Below are positions 37,520-49,301 of a stretch of 64,000 nucleotides of DNA, one piece after another. The position numbers and the translations under genes were made by a program. The stretch is from Coenobita brevimanus (lineage: Eukaryota > Arthropoda > Malacostraca > Decapoda > Coenobitidae), in the NCBI GenBank assembly GCA_032717465.1, contig CM064715.1:37083604-37147603 (forward strand), in the 5' to 3' direction. The first letter of the stretch is position 1. Each line of letters begins with the position of its first letter. Under the pieces are notes generated by a model. That model saw nothing but the letters and a program-made list of their open reading frames with translations, did no database searches and had not been told where the DNA came from.

Positions 37520-39545
37520 GGATGAGAGGAGACGTGCATAAAAAGTGTGGCTACAGAGGAAGGATGAGGTGTCATATGAAAGGTATTAGGAAAAGAGGAA
37601 TAGGGCGAGAAGGGCTGTCCGTGATGCTAAAGTGGCAGCAGATGAGAGGTGGGGGTAGGCGGTTGACTGAGAATTTTCAACAGAATAAGAAAATATATTG
37701 GAAGGAGGTGAAAAAGGTGCGAAAGGGAGAGTCTGGGAAGGAAGAGCGAGTAAAAGCAGAGGATGGAAGGATGTTAACTGAGATGGATGCAGTAAGGAAG
37801 AGATGGGTGGAGTATTTTGAAAGACTGTTAAATGTAGAGGAAAGGGTGGCTGAGACTGTGGCAGATGGAAGAGTGCAAGGAATAAATGTGTTAAGAGAGC
37901 TGAATGATTCTCCGATCACGATGGAGAAAGTGCAGGAGGCAGTAAAGGTGATGAAAATAGGGAAAGCTGCAGGTATGGATGTGTGTTTTGTGGAATGCCT
38001 GAAAGGAGGTGGAGCGACTATTGCTGACTGGTTAGCAAGATTGTTGCATATGTGTTCTGTGAGAGGTATGGTGCCAATTGACTTGGCAAGTGTTTGTGTG
38101 GTCCCGTTGTATAAAAGTAAGGGTGATAAGTATGAATGTACTAGCTTTAGGGTATAAGTCTGTTGAGTGTTGTAGGTAAGGTGTATGGTAGAGTGTTACT
38201 TAAGAGTTAGAGAGGGTACAGAGGGAGTGATTGGTGATGAGCAGTGTGGCTTTAGGAAAGGGAGGGGATGCGTGGATCAGGTGTTTGCTGTGAGGCAGGT
38301 GTGTGAATAGTATTTAGCGAAAGGTAAGGATGTGTTTTGGGTGTTCATGGATTTAGAGGAAGCGTATGATAGAACTGATAGGGATGCTTTATGGACTGTT
38401 TTAAGATTGTATGGACTTGATGGTAGGTTGCTATAAGAAGTGAAAAGATTTTATGTAAATAGTACGCGTGTGTAAGAGTGGGAAATACTGTGAGGGATTG
38501 ATTTTCCGTGAGAGTGGGGCTGCGACAGAGATGTGTGATTCTCCTTCGTTGTTTCATATTTATATGGATGGTGTTGTAAGGGAGATGAATGCGAGAGTGT
38601 TAGGTGGATGTCTGAGTCTGGTGAATGTTGATGGTAGAGAGTGGAATCTGAAGCAGCTGCTATTTGTAGATGATACTGCACCGGTGGCTGATTCAGAGGA
38701 GAGATCGAAATAGTTGGTAGAGGAGTTTGGAAGGGTGTGTGAAAGGAGAAAATTGAAAGTAAATGAGAAAAAAAGTAAAGCGATGAAGTGTACAAGGTTG
38801 CCAGATGGTAGAAGGATGACTATAGTTCTGAATGGTGAGTTGCTTGAGGAGGTAGAGTGTTTTAAGTATTTAGGGTTATATATTGCTGTGGATGGCAGAA
38901 TAGATGCAGAAGTGAAGTTTGGAATGAATGAAGTAGGAAAGATGCTGGGAGGAATGAAAAAAGTGTTTAGATATCGTTCACTTAGAATGGATGTAAAGAG
39001 AAGGCTGTATGAGGGTGTTGTGGTGCCGACTGCGTTATATGGGGCTGAAACACCGCCGGATTAAGGGGGGGGCCCAAGGGGCCCGGACCCTGGGCCACCC
39101 ACCAAGAGGGGGCCTCCCACCAGAGCAACTTGTGTTCATTTCATTTCGTGTTTATGCATTACATATTACAGCATTGGATGAATAGTCCCCGTTCAGTATT
39201 TCCTAACTAAGAGTGTCCTATTTATATATTAGGATTTAGGTTACCAGTCTGTGGTGTATGTCATTGGGGGAGTTGGAAAGGGGGCCTCCCTTCCAAGCGG
39301 GCCCCGGGCCTCCCACATGCTTAATCCAGCCGTGGGCTGAAACATGGAATATGGGTGTAGCAGAGAGTACAAGTTTGAATGTAATGGAGATGAGGTGTCT
39401 GAAGAGTATGTGTGGAGTGACGCGTATGGATCGAGTGAGAAATGAAGAAGTGCGAAGGAGAACTGGAGTTGTGTGGGAGATGGCTGATCGAGTTGAGCAG
39501 AGGGTGTTGCTATGGATTGGGGATATGGAGAGAACAGATAACTGG
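37520..39545 (+). pseudogene. RTE-like reverse transcriptase, split by a MITE
   Basis: Blocks: VRKRWVEYFERLLNVEE (near 37795), IGKAAGMDVCFVECL (near 37960), VCVVPLYKSKGD (near 38095), then in another frame GDEQCGFRKGRGC (near 38237), VFMDLEEAYDR (near 38345) and the catalytic LLFVDDTA (near 38660, FVDD in place of FADD). The C-terminal ALYGAET (near 39030) is cut by the MITE at 39051-39334 and resumes with WNMGVAEST, then MCGVTRMDRVRNEEV. Stops near 38280, 38433 and 38711. Confidence 0.82.
39043..39342. mobile_element. hAT-type MITE with 8-bp target duplication
   Basis: The element proper is 39051-39334 (284 bp). Left end CACCGCCGGATTAAG and inverted right end CACGGCTGGATTAAG match at 13 of 15 positions. 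Both sides carry GGCTGAAA (39043-39050 and 39335-39342), the 8-bp duplication typical of hAT. Removing the element and one duplication restores the LINE frame (YGAET followed by WNMG). GC-rich subterminal blocks; no coding capacity. Confidence 0.9.
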
Positions 39546-40143
39546 TGAAAAAGATAACTAGATCAGATGTTAGAGGTGTAAGGCTGAGAGGAAGATCATG
39601 AATAGGATGGATTGACAGTGTGAAGAGAGCGCTGGATGCAAGAGAGATGTCTGTTGAGCAAGGATGAGTGGCTGTACATGATAGAAATTATTCGACAGAA
39701 ACTGTGAATGAATAAATGATGACACAGCCCTGAGGGGATATTCTCCGATATTTGGTCTGATCAGCTGATCAAGTCAGGTGTAGGTACTAGGATGGGTCCA
39801 TTATGATGTGCGAGGGGTAAACCAACTCTGGTGTCAGGCCCTGCTCCGGATGTCACTGACTGCACTGCACAGTTGACCCTCGTTCGATGTGGTGCGGTGA
39901 GGATCTGTCCTTTCTCCCCTTGGAACTAAGATGAGAATGAATGTGTTTGAACGGATGAGTAAATTGGGAATGTGTCGTCCTGTATTGGCTACCTCCATTT
40001 CCTTGGGCGAAGCAGCCTAGCTATAGGCCTATAGATAGATAGATAGATAGATTATATTTTATGTTTTTTCTCTATAGTGTTTTATTTGTGTGATTATTGA
40101 ATTATGTAATTTTATTTCAGTTTGTATGCTACATAATTTAGAG

Positions 40144-40572
40144 TGTTACCTGTAGTGTAAGAAAACTCTGGGGTATTTTGAGTGTCACCGAGTGGTAACT
40201 GTTGTTCCTTCGAGAATGTGCTGGAGCTTTGGAGAAGAAGGGAAGGCTATTTAAGGAGGTGGGAGAGCCAAAGGGGATCAGTTTCGTTATCAGTTTTAGT
40301 TTCAGTGCAGTTCAGTGTCAGTGCGGCCTAATGAAGATTGCATAGCTCCGGTACTCGTGAAAACAGAGAAGTGTAGCTGGTAAGCATTAAGTGGAATTAT
40401 TTGGTGAATATAGATGCAAACTTGAGAGGTCAGTGTTTATTTACCACGACTGAGCTGATCTTGTTGCACACAGAAAGGCTGACCATAGAAAGAACAACTC
40501 ACTGGGCAACGTCCTTCCTATACTGAACTACTGCTGTTGGAGACTGTTGCAGTGTGGAACAGGGACGTAACA
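40144..40572 (+). repeat. Possible solo LTR
   Basis: Begins TGTTACCTGTAG and ends GGGACGTAACA, with TGTTAC/GTAACA tips and a TATA-like CTATTTAAGG near 40246. There is no PBS after it and no matching 5-bp target duplication, so the call is tentative. Confidence 0.35.
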
Positions 40573-40687
40573 ATGTCACTAAACAGGCTTGTGAAGGGGA
40601 ATCAGGTTTTAGGGTGTTTGACTAGTATGGAATCGTGTGTACAAATGAATGATTAGATAGACTGATAAATAGATAGGTGTGTTACAC

Positions 40688-40711
40688 CCACACCCACACA
40701 CACACACACAC
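40688..40711. repeat. (CA)n microsatellite before LINE copy A
   Basis: Short CA run directly before the LINE 5' end GGGAGTCAATCGAGG. Confidence 0.9.
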
Positions 40712-40984
40712 AGGGAGTCAATCGAGGCAGACGTGCGACATCGGAGCTTCGTACCGAACCAACACGGCCAGTGGCATTACCTAAATTAGCATATTTGTAT
40801 GAGTCATACCAGGTTAGACTAAATGATTTTTCATTATTAAAAAAAAAAAAAAAGTTTAAACAAGATTTGTTCAAACAGAAAAGAGAACCAAGACGAAAGA
40901 ATGCGCTGAGTCAGCTGAGGTTTGTTTAGACTACAGCTGCATGGGGAATGTAAGTACATACTCTGTTCCTCATAGCATTGCAAA

Positions 40985-42040
40985 ATGGATACATACTTTA
41001 GTAAAGCAAATTTGGAAAAGAAAAGGGATAAAGGTAGAAAGCAAAATGATGATTTCTACCAAGAACTGGTTGAAGTGGAGACTCACAATAGACTGGTTGA
41101 ACGTGTAAACAAACTAGAAATGGCTTTCAAAATGAAATTGATGAAATAAAGAAGCAGATGCACTTGCAAAAGGAAGAAATAGAAAAACTAGGAAGGGAGG
41201 CCAACAAGAAAGACACAACCATCAGTGAACTAACAGTGGAATTGAGTACACTTAGGAAGAAAATGAGTGAAATGGCAAGTACAGTAGTCAATCACAAGAG
41301 TGTTATGGAAGAGTTCAAAAATGACACAGAGACAATTAGGCAAGTAAGCAGTCTTATAGACCAGAGCAGTGATATTGAGGAGATGATAACACAGGTGAAT
41401 GAAGCTGTGCAAAGCTACAAAAATGATGTGGAAACCAAACCACGTATGCTGAAATGGTGAAAGTAAAGAAAGACTTAGAAACAAGGGTGGAGGAAAAAAG
41501 CATTAAACAGGAAGTGAAAAGAATAATCCAAAACAATCCAAAGTTAGTCAGAGATTCAGTAGATAACAACAAATCTATAGTAATCACTGGTATAGAAGAG
41601 GAAGAAGTAAAAAACAAGATCACAAGAGACAAAAAGGAGATGGCAAATGTAATGAGCTTACTGAAAGAAGTATAAGAGGAAATCTGTAGTAAAGACATAG
41701 AGGAACACAAAAGGTTAGGGAAATACGAGAAAAGCAAGACAAGACCTCTAAAGGTGACTTTCCAGAGTGTAAACACTGTGGAAGAGATACTAAAAAATGC
41801 AAAAAATCTTATGGAAAAAGAGGAGTTCAAAAATGTATGGATAAAAAGATGCCTAACACAAGAGGAACTGGAATTACTGAAAGAGAAAAGGGAGGAAGCA
41901 AAAACAAAAAATGAGGGAAGATCAGAAGAGCAGAAGAAGACATTTTTTTACAAAGTAATAGGATTGCAGGTACGAAAGTTGTACACAAACAGGATGGAAT
42001 AAAAAGGAGGAAGGTAGTAAAACCATGTCATGACAAGTAT
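40985..42040 (+). pseudogene. LINE ORF1, copy A
   Basis: RNA-binding ORF1 protein. The ATG at 40985 begins MDTYFSKANLEKKRDK. A long coiled coil follows (QKEEIEKLGREANKK..., about 41164-41440), then an RRM-like block with SIVITGIEEEEV (near 41575) and a C-terminal domain with RPLKVTFQS and FKNVWIKRCLTQEEL (41740-41880), the layout of L1-type ORF1 proteins. Frame changes near 41130 and 41455 and a TAA near 41673 disable it; copy B shares all of them. Confidence 0.8.
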
Positions 42041-42049
42041 ATAAACAAG

Positions 42050-43839
42050 ATGATAAAGTTGATGTACTCAAATGTGGATGGAATGGTATCTAAATTACTA
42101 GAGATGAATGATTATGTCAGAGAAAATGAACCACAAATAATATGCCTAACTGAAACAAAATTAACACCAAGGATATCCAATGACATACTAAACTTAGAGG
42201 AATACAATATATGGAGAAGAGACAGAAATTTAAAAAAAGGAGGAGGAATTATAATATTAACTAAGAAAAACCTAAAAGTCAATGAAAAAAAAATAGATAT
42301 ACCATCACAAGTAGAACTGATTGCAGTAGAGATCAACACATCTGAAGGGAAAGTAATTGTAGCCAATTTGTACATGCCACCCAGATCAAACACATGGGAA
42401 TGAGATGAATATGAGGACCTGGCAGAGAGTACAATTCAGAGTTTAAGATCATTACTACATAAAATGGAAGAGAAATCGAAAAGAATTATACTAACTGGGG
42501 ATTTTAATACAAATATAAATTGGAATACTCTAGATATAATTAGCCAAGAAAGCTGTTGGGACCAAAAGCTCCTGGATCTCGTACAGGGGTTTTTCCTGAC
42601 GCAACATGTGAGGGAAACCACCAGAAAAAGAGGACTTGATGTACTTTCAGTGCTAGATCTAATATTTACTAGGCAAGAATATGATATTGACAGTTTAATA
42701 TATCACCCTTCACTCGGCAAAAGCGATCATGCAATACTAAATTATAACTTCAGGATAGCATATGACATAGTTAACAGCAATGACAGTTACAATAAGAGCC
42801 TAAACTATAAAAAGTGAAATTATCAAGACCTAAAGAAGTATTTCTTAGAAGTTGATTGGGAAAATGAGCTTAGAGGACAAGATTTAAATGCTGTATATAA
42901 AAAATTCTGTGAATTTTATGAAACAAGAGTCCAGAAGTACATCCCACAGCACAAAGAAGCAGAAAAGAAAAGAAAGAAATGGTTCAATACAGAATGTAAA
43001 GAATCAAAAGAAAGAAGAGATTTGTTGTGGAATAGATACAGAAGACACAATAGTGAAAGGGCGTATAATAATTACAAACAGGCAAGAAACGATTATACTA
43101 GAATAAGGAGGGAAGCCCAAAAACAGTTTGAGGAGGATATAATAAATAAAAGTAGTGATCAACCAAAGCTGTTTTACAGCTACATCAGAAGCAAAACCAA
43201 AGTAAAGGATAAAATACAATCCATTACGGATGAGGGAATCACTTATACACAAGAGAAAGATATTTGTGAAGCACTAAATAAGAATTTCCAATTAGTTTTT
43301 ACAGAAGAAAAAAATTTTGAGATGGACTATGTGGAACATGCAAGTCCACACATACTACCAGATATACAAATAGCTGAAAAAGTAATACAGGAGGAGTTAA
43401 GTAGATTAGACAGAGGAAAAGCAAGTGGTCCTGATGAAATTTCATGTTGGGTACTACGAGAATGTGCAAAGGAGTTAAGTAAACCATTATTAATTTTCAA
43501 GAAATCCTTGAGTCAAAGTAAACTACCTGATATTGGGAAAAAAGCAAATATTGTCCCCTTATTCAAGAAAGAAAATAGACAAAATCCACTCAACTACCGA
43601 CCAGTATCACTGACCAGTGTTGTAAGCAATGTATTAGAAAAGCTTATAAGAAAAGCTTGGGTAAATCATCTAGAAGAACACAGTATGATAACAGAAAGAC
43701 AGTTTGGTTTCAGAAAAGGAAAATCATGTGTTACTAATCTGTTGAGCTACTATGACAGAGTAACAAACACAATACAGGAAAGGGAAGGATGGCTGGACAG
43801 TATCTATTTAGATTTCAAGAAAGCTTTTGACACAGTACA
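42050..43839 (+). pseudogene. LINE ORF2 5' part, copy A
   Basis: Endonuclease from the ATG at 42050: MYSNVDGMVSK, ICLTETKLTPR, NLYMPPRS, LTGDFNTNINW (near 42495), KSDHAILNY (near 42720), with a TGA at 42401-42403 and a stop near 42816. The linker is Lys/Arg-rich. RT begins near 43400 (RGKASGPDEISCW, NYRPVSLTS, ERQFGFRKGKSC, DFKKAFDTV) and ends at the junction. Confidence 0.88.
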
Positions 43840-44528
43840 TCCATTTCCTTGGGCGAAGCAGCCTAGCTATATAGATAGATAGATAGATAGATTATATTTT
43901 ATGTTTTTTCTCTATAGTGTTTTATTTGTGTGATTATTGAATTATGTAATTTTATTTCAGTTTGTATGCTACATAATTTAGAGTGTTACCTGTAGTGTAA
44001 AAAAACTCTGGGGTATTTTGAGTGTCACCGAGTGGTAACTGTTGTTCCTTCGAGAATGTGCTGGAGCTTTGGAGAAGAAGGGAAGGCTATTTAAGGAGGT
44101 GGGAGAGCCAAAGGGGGTCAGTTTCGTTATCAGTTTTAGTTTCAGTGCAGTTCAGTGTCAGTGCGGCCTAATGAAGATTGCATAGCTCCGATACTCGTGA
44201 AAACAGAGAAGTGTAGCTGGTAAGCATTAAGTGGAATTATTTGGTGAATATAGATGCAAACTTGAGAAGCCAGTGTTTATTTACCACGACTGAGCTGATC
44301 TTGTTGCACACATAAAGGCTGACCATAGAAAGAACAACTCACTGGGCAACGTCCTTCCTATACTGAACTACTGCTGTTGGAGACTGTTGCAGTGTGGAAC
44401 AGGGACATAACAATGTCACTAAACAGGCTTGTGAAGGGGAATCAGGTTTTAGGGTGTTTGACTAGTATGGAATCGTGTGTACAAATGAATGATTAGATAG
44501 ACTGATAAATAGATAGGTGTGTTACACC

Positions 44529-44553
44529 CACACCCACACACACACACACACAC
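44529..44553. repeat. (CA)n microsatellite before LINE copy B
   Basis: Counterpart of 40688-40711, slightly longer. Confidence 0.9.
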
Positions 44554-44826
44554 AGGGAGTCAATCGAGGCAGACGTGCGACATCGGAGCTTCGTACCGAA
44601 CCAACACGGCCAGTGGCATTACCTAAATTAGCATATTTGTATGAGTCATACCAGGTTAGACTAAATGATTTTTCATTATTAAAAAAAAAAAAAAAGTTTA
44701 AACAAGATTTGTTCAAACAGAAAAGAGAACCAAGACGAAAGAATGCGCTGAGTCAGCTGAGGTTTGTTTAGACTACAGCTGCATGGGGAATGTAAGTACA
44801 TACTCTGTTCCTCATAGCATTGCAAA

Positions 44827-45880
44827 ATGGATACATACTTTAGTAAAGCAAATTTGGAAAAGAAAAGGGATAAAGGTAGAAAGCAAAATGATGATTTCTA
44901 CCAAGAACTGGTTGAAGTGGAGACTCACAATAGACTGGTTGAACGTGTAAACAAACTAGAAATGGCTTTCAAAATGAAATTGATGAAATAAAGAAGCAGA
45001 TGCACTTGCAAAAGGAAGAAATAGAAAAACTAGGAAGGGAGGCCAACAAGAAAGACACAACCATCAGTGAACTAACAGTGGAATTGAGTACACTTAGGAA
45101 GAAAATGAGTGAAATGGCAAGTACAGTAGTCAATCACGAGAGTGTTATGGAAGAGTTCAAAAATGACACAGAGACAATTAGGCAAGTAAGCAGTCTTATA
45201 GACCAGAGCAGTGATATTGAGGAGATGATAACACAGGTGAATGAAGCTGTGCAAAGCTACAAAAATGATGTGGAAACCAAACCACGTATGCTGAAATGGT
45301 GAAAGTAAAGAAAGACTTAGAAACAAGGGTGGAGGAAAAAACCATTAAACAGGAAGTGAAAAGAATAATCCAAAACAATCCAAAGTTAGTCAGAGATTCA
45401 GTAGATAACAACAAATCTATAGTAATCACTGGTATAGAAGAGGAAGAAGTAAAAAACAAGATCACAAGAGACAAAAAGGAGATGGCAAAAGTAATGAGCT
45501 TACTGAAAGAAGTATAAGAGGAAATCTGTAGTAAAGACATAGAGGAACACAAAAGGTTAGGGAAATACGAGAAAAGCAAGACAAGACCTCTAAAGGTGAC
45601 TTTCCAGAGTGTAAACACTGTGGAAGAGATACTAAAAAATGCAAAGAATCTTATGGAAAAAGAGGAGTTCAAAAATGTATGGATAAAAAGATGCCTAACA
45701 CAAGAGGAACTGGAATTACTGAAAGAGAAAAGGGAGGAAGCAAAAACAAAAAATGAGGGAAGATCAGAAGAGCAGAAGAAGACATTTTTTTACAAAGTAA
45801 TAGGATTGCAGGTACGAAAGTGGTACACAAACAGGATGGAATAAAAAGGAGGAAGGTAGTAAAACCATGTCATGACACGT
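44827..45880 (+). pseudogene. LINE ORF1, copy B
   Basis: Near-identical to copy A ORF1, with the same coiled coil, RRM-like and C-terminal blocks and the same frame changes (near 44970 and 45300) and TAA (near 45515). Shared lesions show that the locus was already dead when duplicated. Confidence 0.8.
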
Positions 45881-45891
45881 ATATAAACAAG

Positions 45892-48740
45892 ATGATAAAG
45901 TTGATGTACTCAAATGTGGATGGAATGGTATCTAAATTACTAGAGATGAATGATTATGTCAGAGAAAATGAACCACAAATAATATGCCTAACTGAAACAA
46001 AATTAACACCAAGGATATCCAATGACATACTAAACTTAGAGGAATACAATATATGGAGAAGAGACAGAAATTTAAAAAAAGGAGGAGGAATTATAATATT
46101 AACTAAGAAAAATCTAAAAGTCAATGAAAAAAAAACTAGATATACCATCACAAGTAGAACTGATTGCAGTAGAGATCAACACATCTGAAGGGAAAGTAAT
46201 TGTAGCCAATTTGTACATGCCACCCAGATCAAACACATGGGAATGAGATGAATATGAGGACCTGGCAGAGAGTACAATTCAGAGTTTAAGATCATTACTA
46301 CATAAAATGGAAGAGAAATCGAAAAGAATTATACTAACTGGGGATTTTAATACAAATATAAATTGGAATACTCTAGATATAATTAGCCAAGAAAGCTGTT
46401 GGGACCAAAAGCTCCTGGATCTCGTACAGGGGTTTTTCCTGACGCAACATGTGAGGGAAACCACCAGAAAAAGAGGACTTGATGTACTTTCAGTGCTAGA
46501 TCTAATATTTACTAGGCAAGAATATGATATTGACAGTTTAATATATCACCCTCCACTCGGCAAAAGCGATCATGCAATACTAAATTATAACTTCAGGATA
46601 GCATATGACATAGTTAACAGCAATGACAGTTACAATAAGAGCCTAAACTATAAAAAGTGAAATTATCAAGACCTAAAGAAGTATTTCTTAGAAGTTGATT
46701 GGGAAAATGAGCTTAGAGGACAAGATTTAAATGCTGTATATAAAAAATTCTGTGAATTTTATGAAACAAGAGTCCAGAAGTACATCCCACAGCACAAAGA
46801 AGCAGAAAAGAAAAGAAAGAAATGGTTCAATACAGAATGTAAAAAATCAAAAGAAAGAAGAGATTTGTTGTGGAATAGATACAGAAGACACAATAGTGAA
46901 AGGGCGTATAATAATTACAAACAGGCAAGAAACGATTATACTAGAATAAGGAGGGAAGCCCAAAAACAGTTTGAGGAGGTTATAATAAATAAAAGTAGTG
47001 ATCAACCAAAGCTGTTTTACAGCTACATCAGAAGCAAAACCAAAGTAAAAGATACAATACAATCCATTACGGATGAGGGAATCACTTATACACAAGAGAA
47101 AGATATTTGTGAAGCACTAAATAAGAATTTCCAATTAGTTTTTACAGAAGAAAAAAATTTTGAGATGAACTATGTGGAACATGCAAGTCCACACATACTA
47201 CCAGATATACAAATAGCAGAAAAAGTAATACAGGAGGAGTTAAGTAGATTAGACAGAGGAAAAGCAAGTGGTCCTGATGAAATTTCATGTTGGGTACTAC
47301 GAGAATGTGCAAAGGAGTTAAGTAAACCATTATTAATTTTCAAGAAATCCTTGAGTCAATGTAAACTACCTGATATTGGGAAAAAAGCAAATATTGTCCC
47401 CTTATTCAAGAAAGGAAATAGACAAAATCCACTCAACTACCGACCAGTATCACTGACCAGTGTTGTAAGCAATGTATTAGAAAAGCTTATAAGAAAAGCT
47501 TGGGTAAATCATCTAGAAGAACACAGTATGATAACAGAAAGACAGTTTGGTTTCAGAAAAGGAAAATCATGTGTTACTAATCTGTTGAGCTACTCTGGCA
47601 GAGTAACAAACACAATACAGGAAAGGGAAGGATGGCGGACAGTATCTATTTAGATTTCAAGAAAGCTTTTGACAGTACCACACCAAAGACTTTTATGGAA
47701 ACTGTACCATCAAGGAGGAATTCGAGGCAAACTGTTTTGTTGGATGTATGACTTTCTCATAAAAAGAGAAATGAGAACAGTACTAAGAGGAAACTACTCA
47801 TCATGGAAAGAAGTGACTAGTGGAGTACCACAGGGTTCAGTGCTAGCACCAATCATGTTTTTAGTGTATATAAATGATATAAACAGTACCACTGGAAATG
47901 AGAGCTATCTGAATATGTTTGCAGATGATGCAAAAATAGAAAGGAGAATTACTAACACAGACTCTTGTAAAGAGCTACAAGAAGAATTAAATAAACTTCA
48001 TGAATGGAGTAGTACATGGCAAATGGAATTCAATGTGGACAAGTGTCATGTAATCAAGTTTGGCAAAAGTGGAAAAAGGCCTGATTGGGATTATAAGTTA
48101 GGAAATAAAACCCTGTACACATCAGAAAGAGAGAAAGACTTAGGTGTGATTATTAATAACAGACTATCTCCGGCTGACCACATCAGCGAGAAGGTACGGA
48201 ACATGTACACACTGCTTGCAAATATGAGAATAGCATTCACATACATAAATGAAGACATGCTAAAAAGGATAATAACATCATTCATTAGACCAACCCTGGA
48301 ATATGCATCAGTAGTCTGGAGTCCTCATCTCAAAAAACACATAGACAAGATTGAAAAAGTTCAAAGGGCCGCTACAAGATGGATACCAAGCTTAAGGGAC
48401 CTAAGCTACGAAGAAAGACTAAATAAACTGAATCTACCAACACTACAAGAGAGAAGAAAAAGAGGTGACATGATAATGCTATATAAGTGCATATCAGGGA
48501 AGGAGAAAATAGACATAAATGATTACTTAACATATGGAGAAGCATCAGCAAGAGGACACTGCAAAAAACTGCATATGAAGAGAGGTGATAAAGACGTAAG
48601 GAAATTCAGTTTCCCAAACAGAGCAATTGATCAATGGAATGCACTACCGAATGAAATAGTGTGTGCCAAAACAATTCACAAATTTAAGGATATGTACGAT
48701 AAAAATGGTTTAACCCTTGTGTGGTGTTCGGGTCTGTGGG
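45892..48740 (+). pseudogene. LINE ORF2, copy B
   Basis: Endonuclease (MYSNVDGMVSK near 45905 to KSDHAILNY near 46565), linker, then RT: RGKASGPDEISCW (near 47260), ERQFGFRKGKSC (near 47535), DFKKAFD (near 47655, a 2-bp loss follows), and from 47669 an open frame with SGVPQGSVLAP (near 47817) and the catalytic NMFADDAK (near 47917), ending in the C-terminal FSFPNRAIDQWNALPNEIV. The last codons are fused to piggyBac DNA. Lesions: A-run frame change near 46130, TGA near 46244, a stop near 46658, and frame changes near 47640. Confidence 0.88.
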
Positions 48741-48989
48741 ACTCGTTTCCAATGTTTACCAAAAGAAAAATGATGCAGTTTATTATTATTTCAACTTCAG
48801 ACTCCTTGGCCTTGGCTCATTTTCTGTGAAGAACGTATAAAATAACACATTTTCAATGGCTTTACACTGTACACCCCTCCTACACGTTTATATTACACAT
48901 GTGGTGTTCGGGTCCACTGGACCCGAGGGTAATAAAAGTGTAGAGATGCTGTGTCCCTTCACTCTGTCCTCCTCCTACATGACCTGCTG

Positions 48990-48992
<3 letters not shown>

Positions 48993-49020
<28 letters not shown>

Positions 49021-49031
49021 TGTGTGTGTGT
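48993..49031. repeat. (GT)n inside the piggyBac element
   Basis: GT run in the 5' non-coding part of the element. Confidence 0.9.
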
Positions 49032-49301
49032 GAGTTTTTTCTCTGCTCCTACTATTCACGCACACGATTACAACATTGTTACATTTTAAGCACCGAAACC
49101 TGTCTGCTTCCACATTCCCGCACATTTTACCCTCTGTCTTGCTGGAACCATTCTATATTTTCGTACACTCTCTCCCACCTGCAGACTGGGGGTGGAACAC
49201 TATCAATCTATATACCTAGGCTGCTTCCCTCAAGGAAAGGGCGGTACAACACAACAAATAAATAGCTTTGCTTGTGTGGCTCTGCATTGCCGTCGATCAA
49301 A

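Larger units (their letters stand above)
36311..40035 (+). mobile_element. RTE-like LINE with a nested hAT MITE
   Basis: The leader CCCTGCATGTCGTAAAAGG (36335) is followed by T-rich sequence, endonuclease (36490-37250), RT (37650-39550), a 3' UTR with AGGCCCTGCTC-type sequence, and a GATA tract at about 40022-40051. Coding parts carry many stops and a frame change in a G-run near 37190. A 284-bp MITE splits the C-terminal region. Confidence 0.75.
39994..43839 (+). repeat. Tandem duplication, unit 1
   Basis: From TCCATTTCCTTGGGCGAAGC (39994) the sequence is repeated with an offset of about 3.84 kb from 43840. It contains the end of the RTE-like 3' UTR, a possible solo LTR, (CA)n, and the 5' part of a CR1-like LINE cut inside RT. 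By eye about 28 differences separate the units. Confidence 0.92.
40712..43839 (+). mobile_element. CR1-like LINE, copy A, cut by the duplication junction
   Basis: 5' UTR 40712-40984, ORF1 40985-42040, ORF2 from 42050 until the homology stops inside RT after KKAFDTV at about 43838. The loss of the 3' half is due to the tandem-duplication junction, not to reverse transcription. Confidence 0.9.
43840..47674 (+). repeat. Tandem duplication, unit 2
   Basis: Homologous to 39994-43839 throughout; beyond about 47674 the LINE simply continues. The possible solo LTR recurs at 43984-44412 with its right tip mutated to ACATAACA. Confidence 0.92.
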
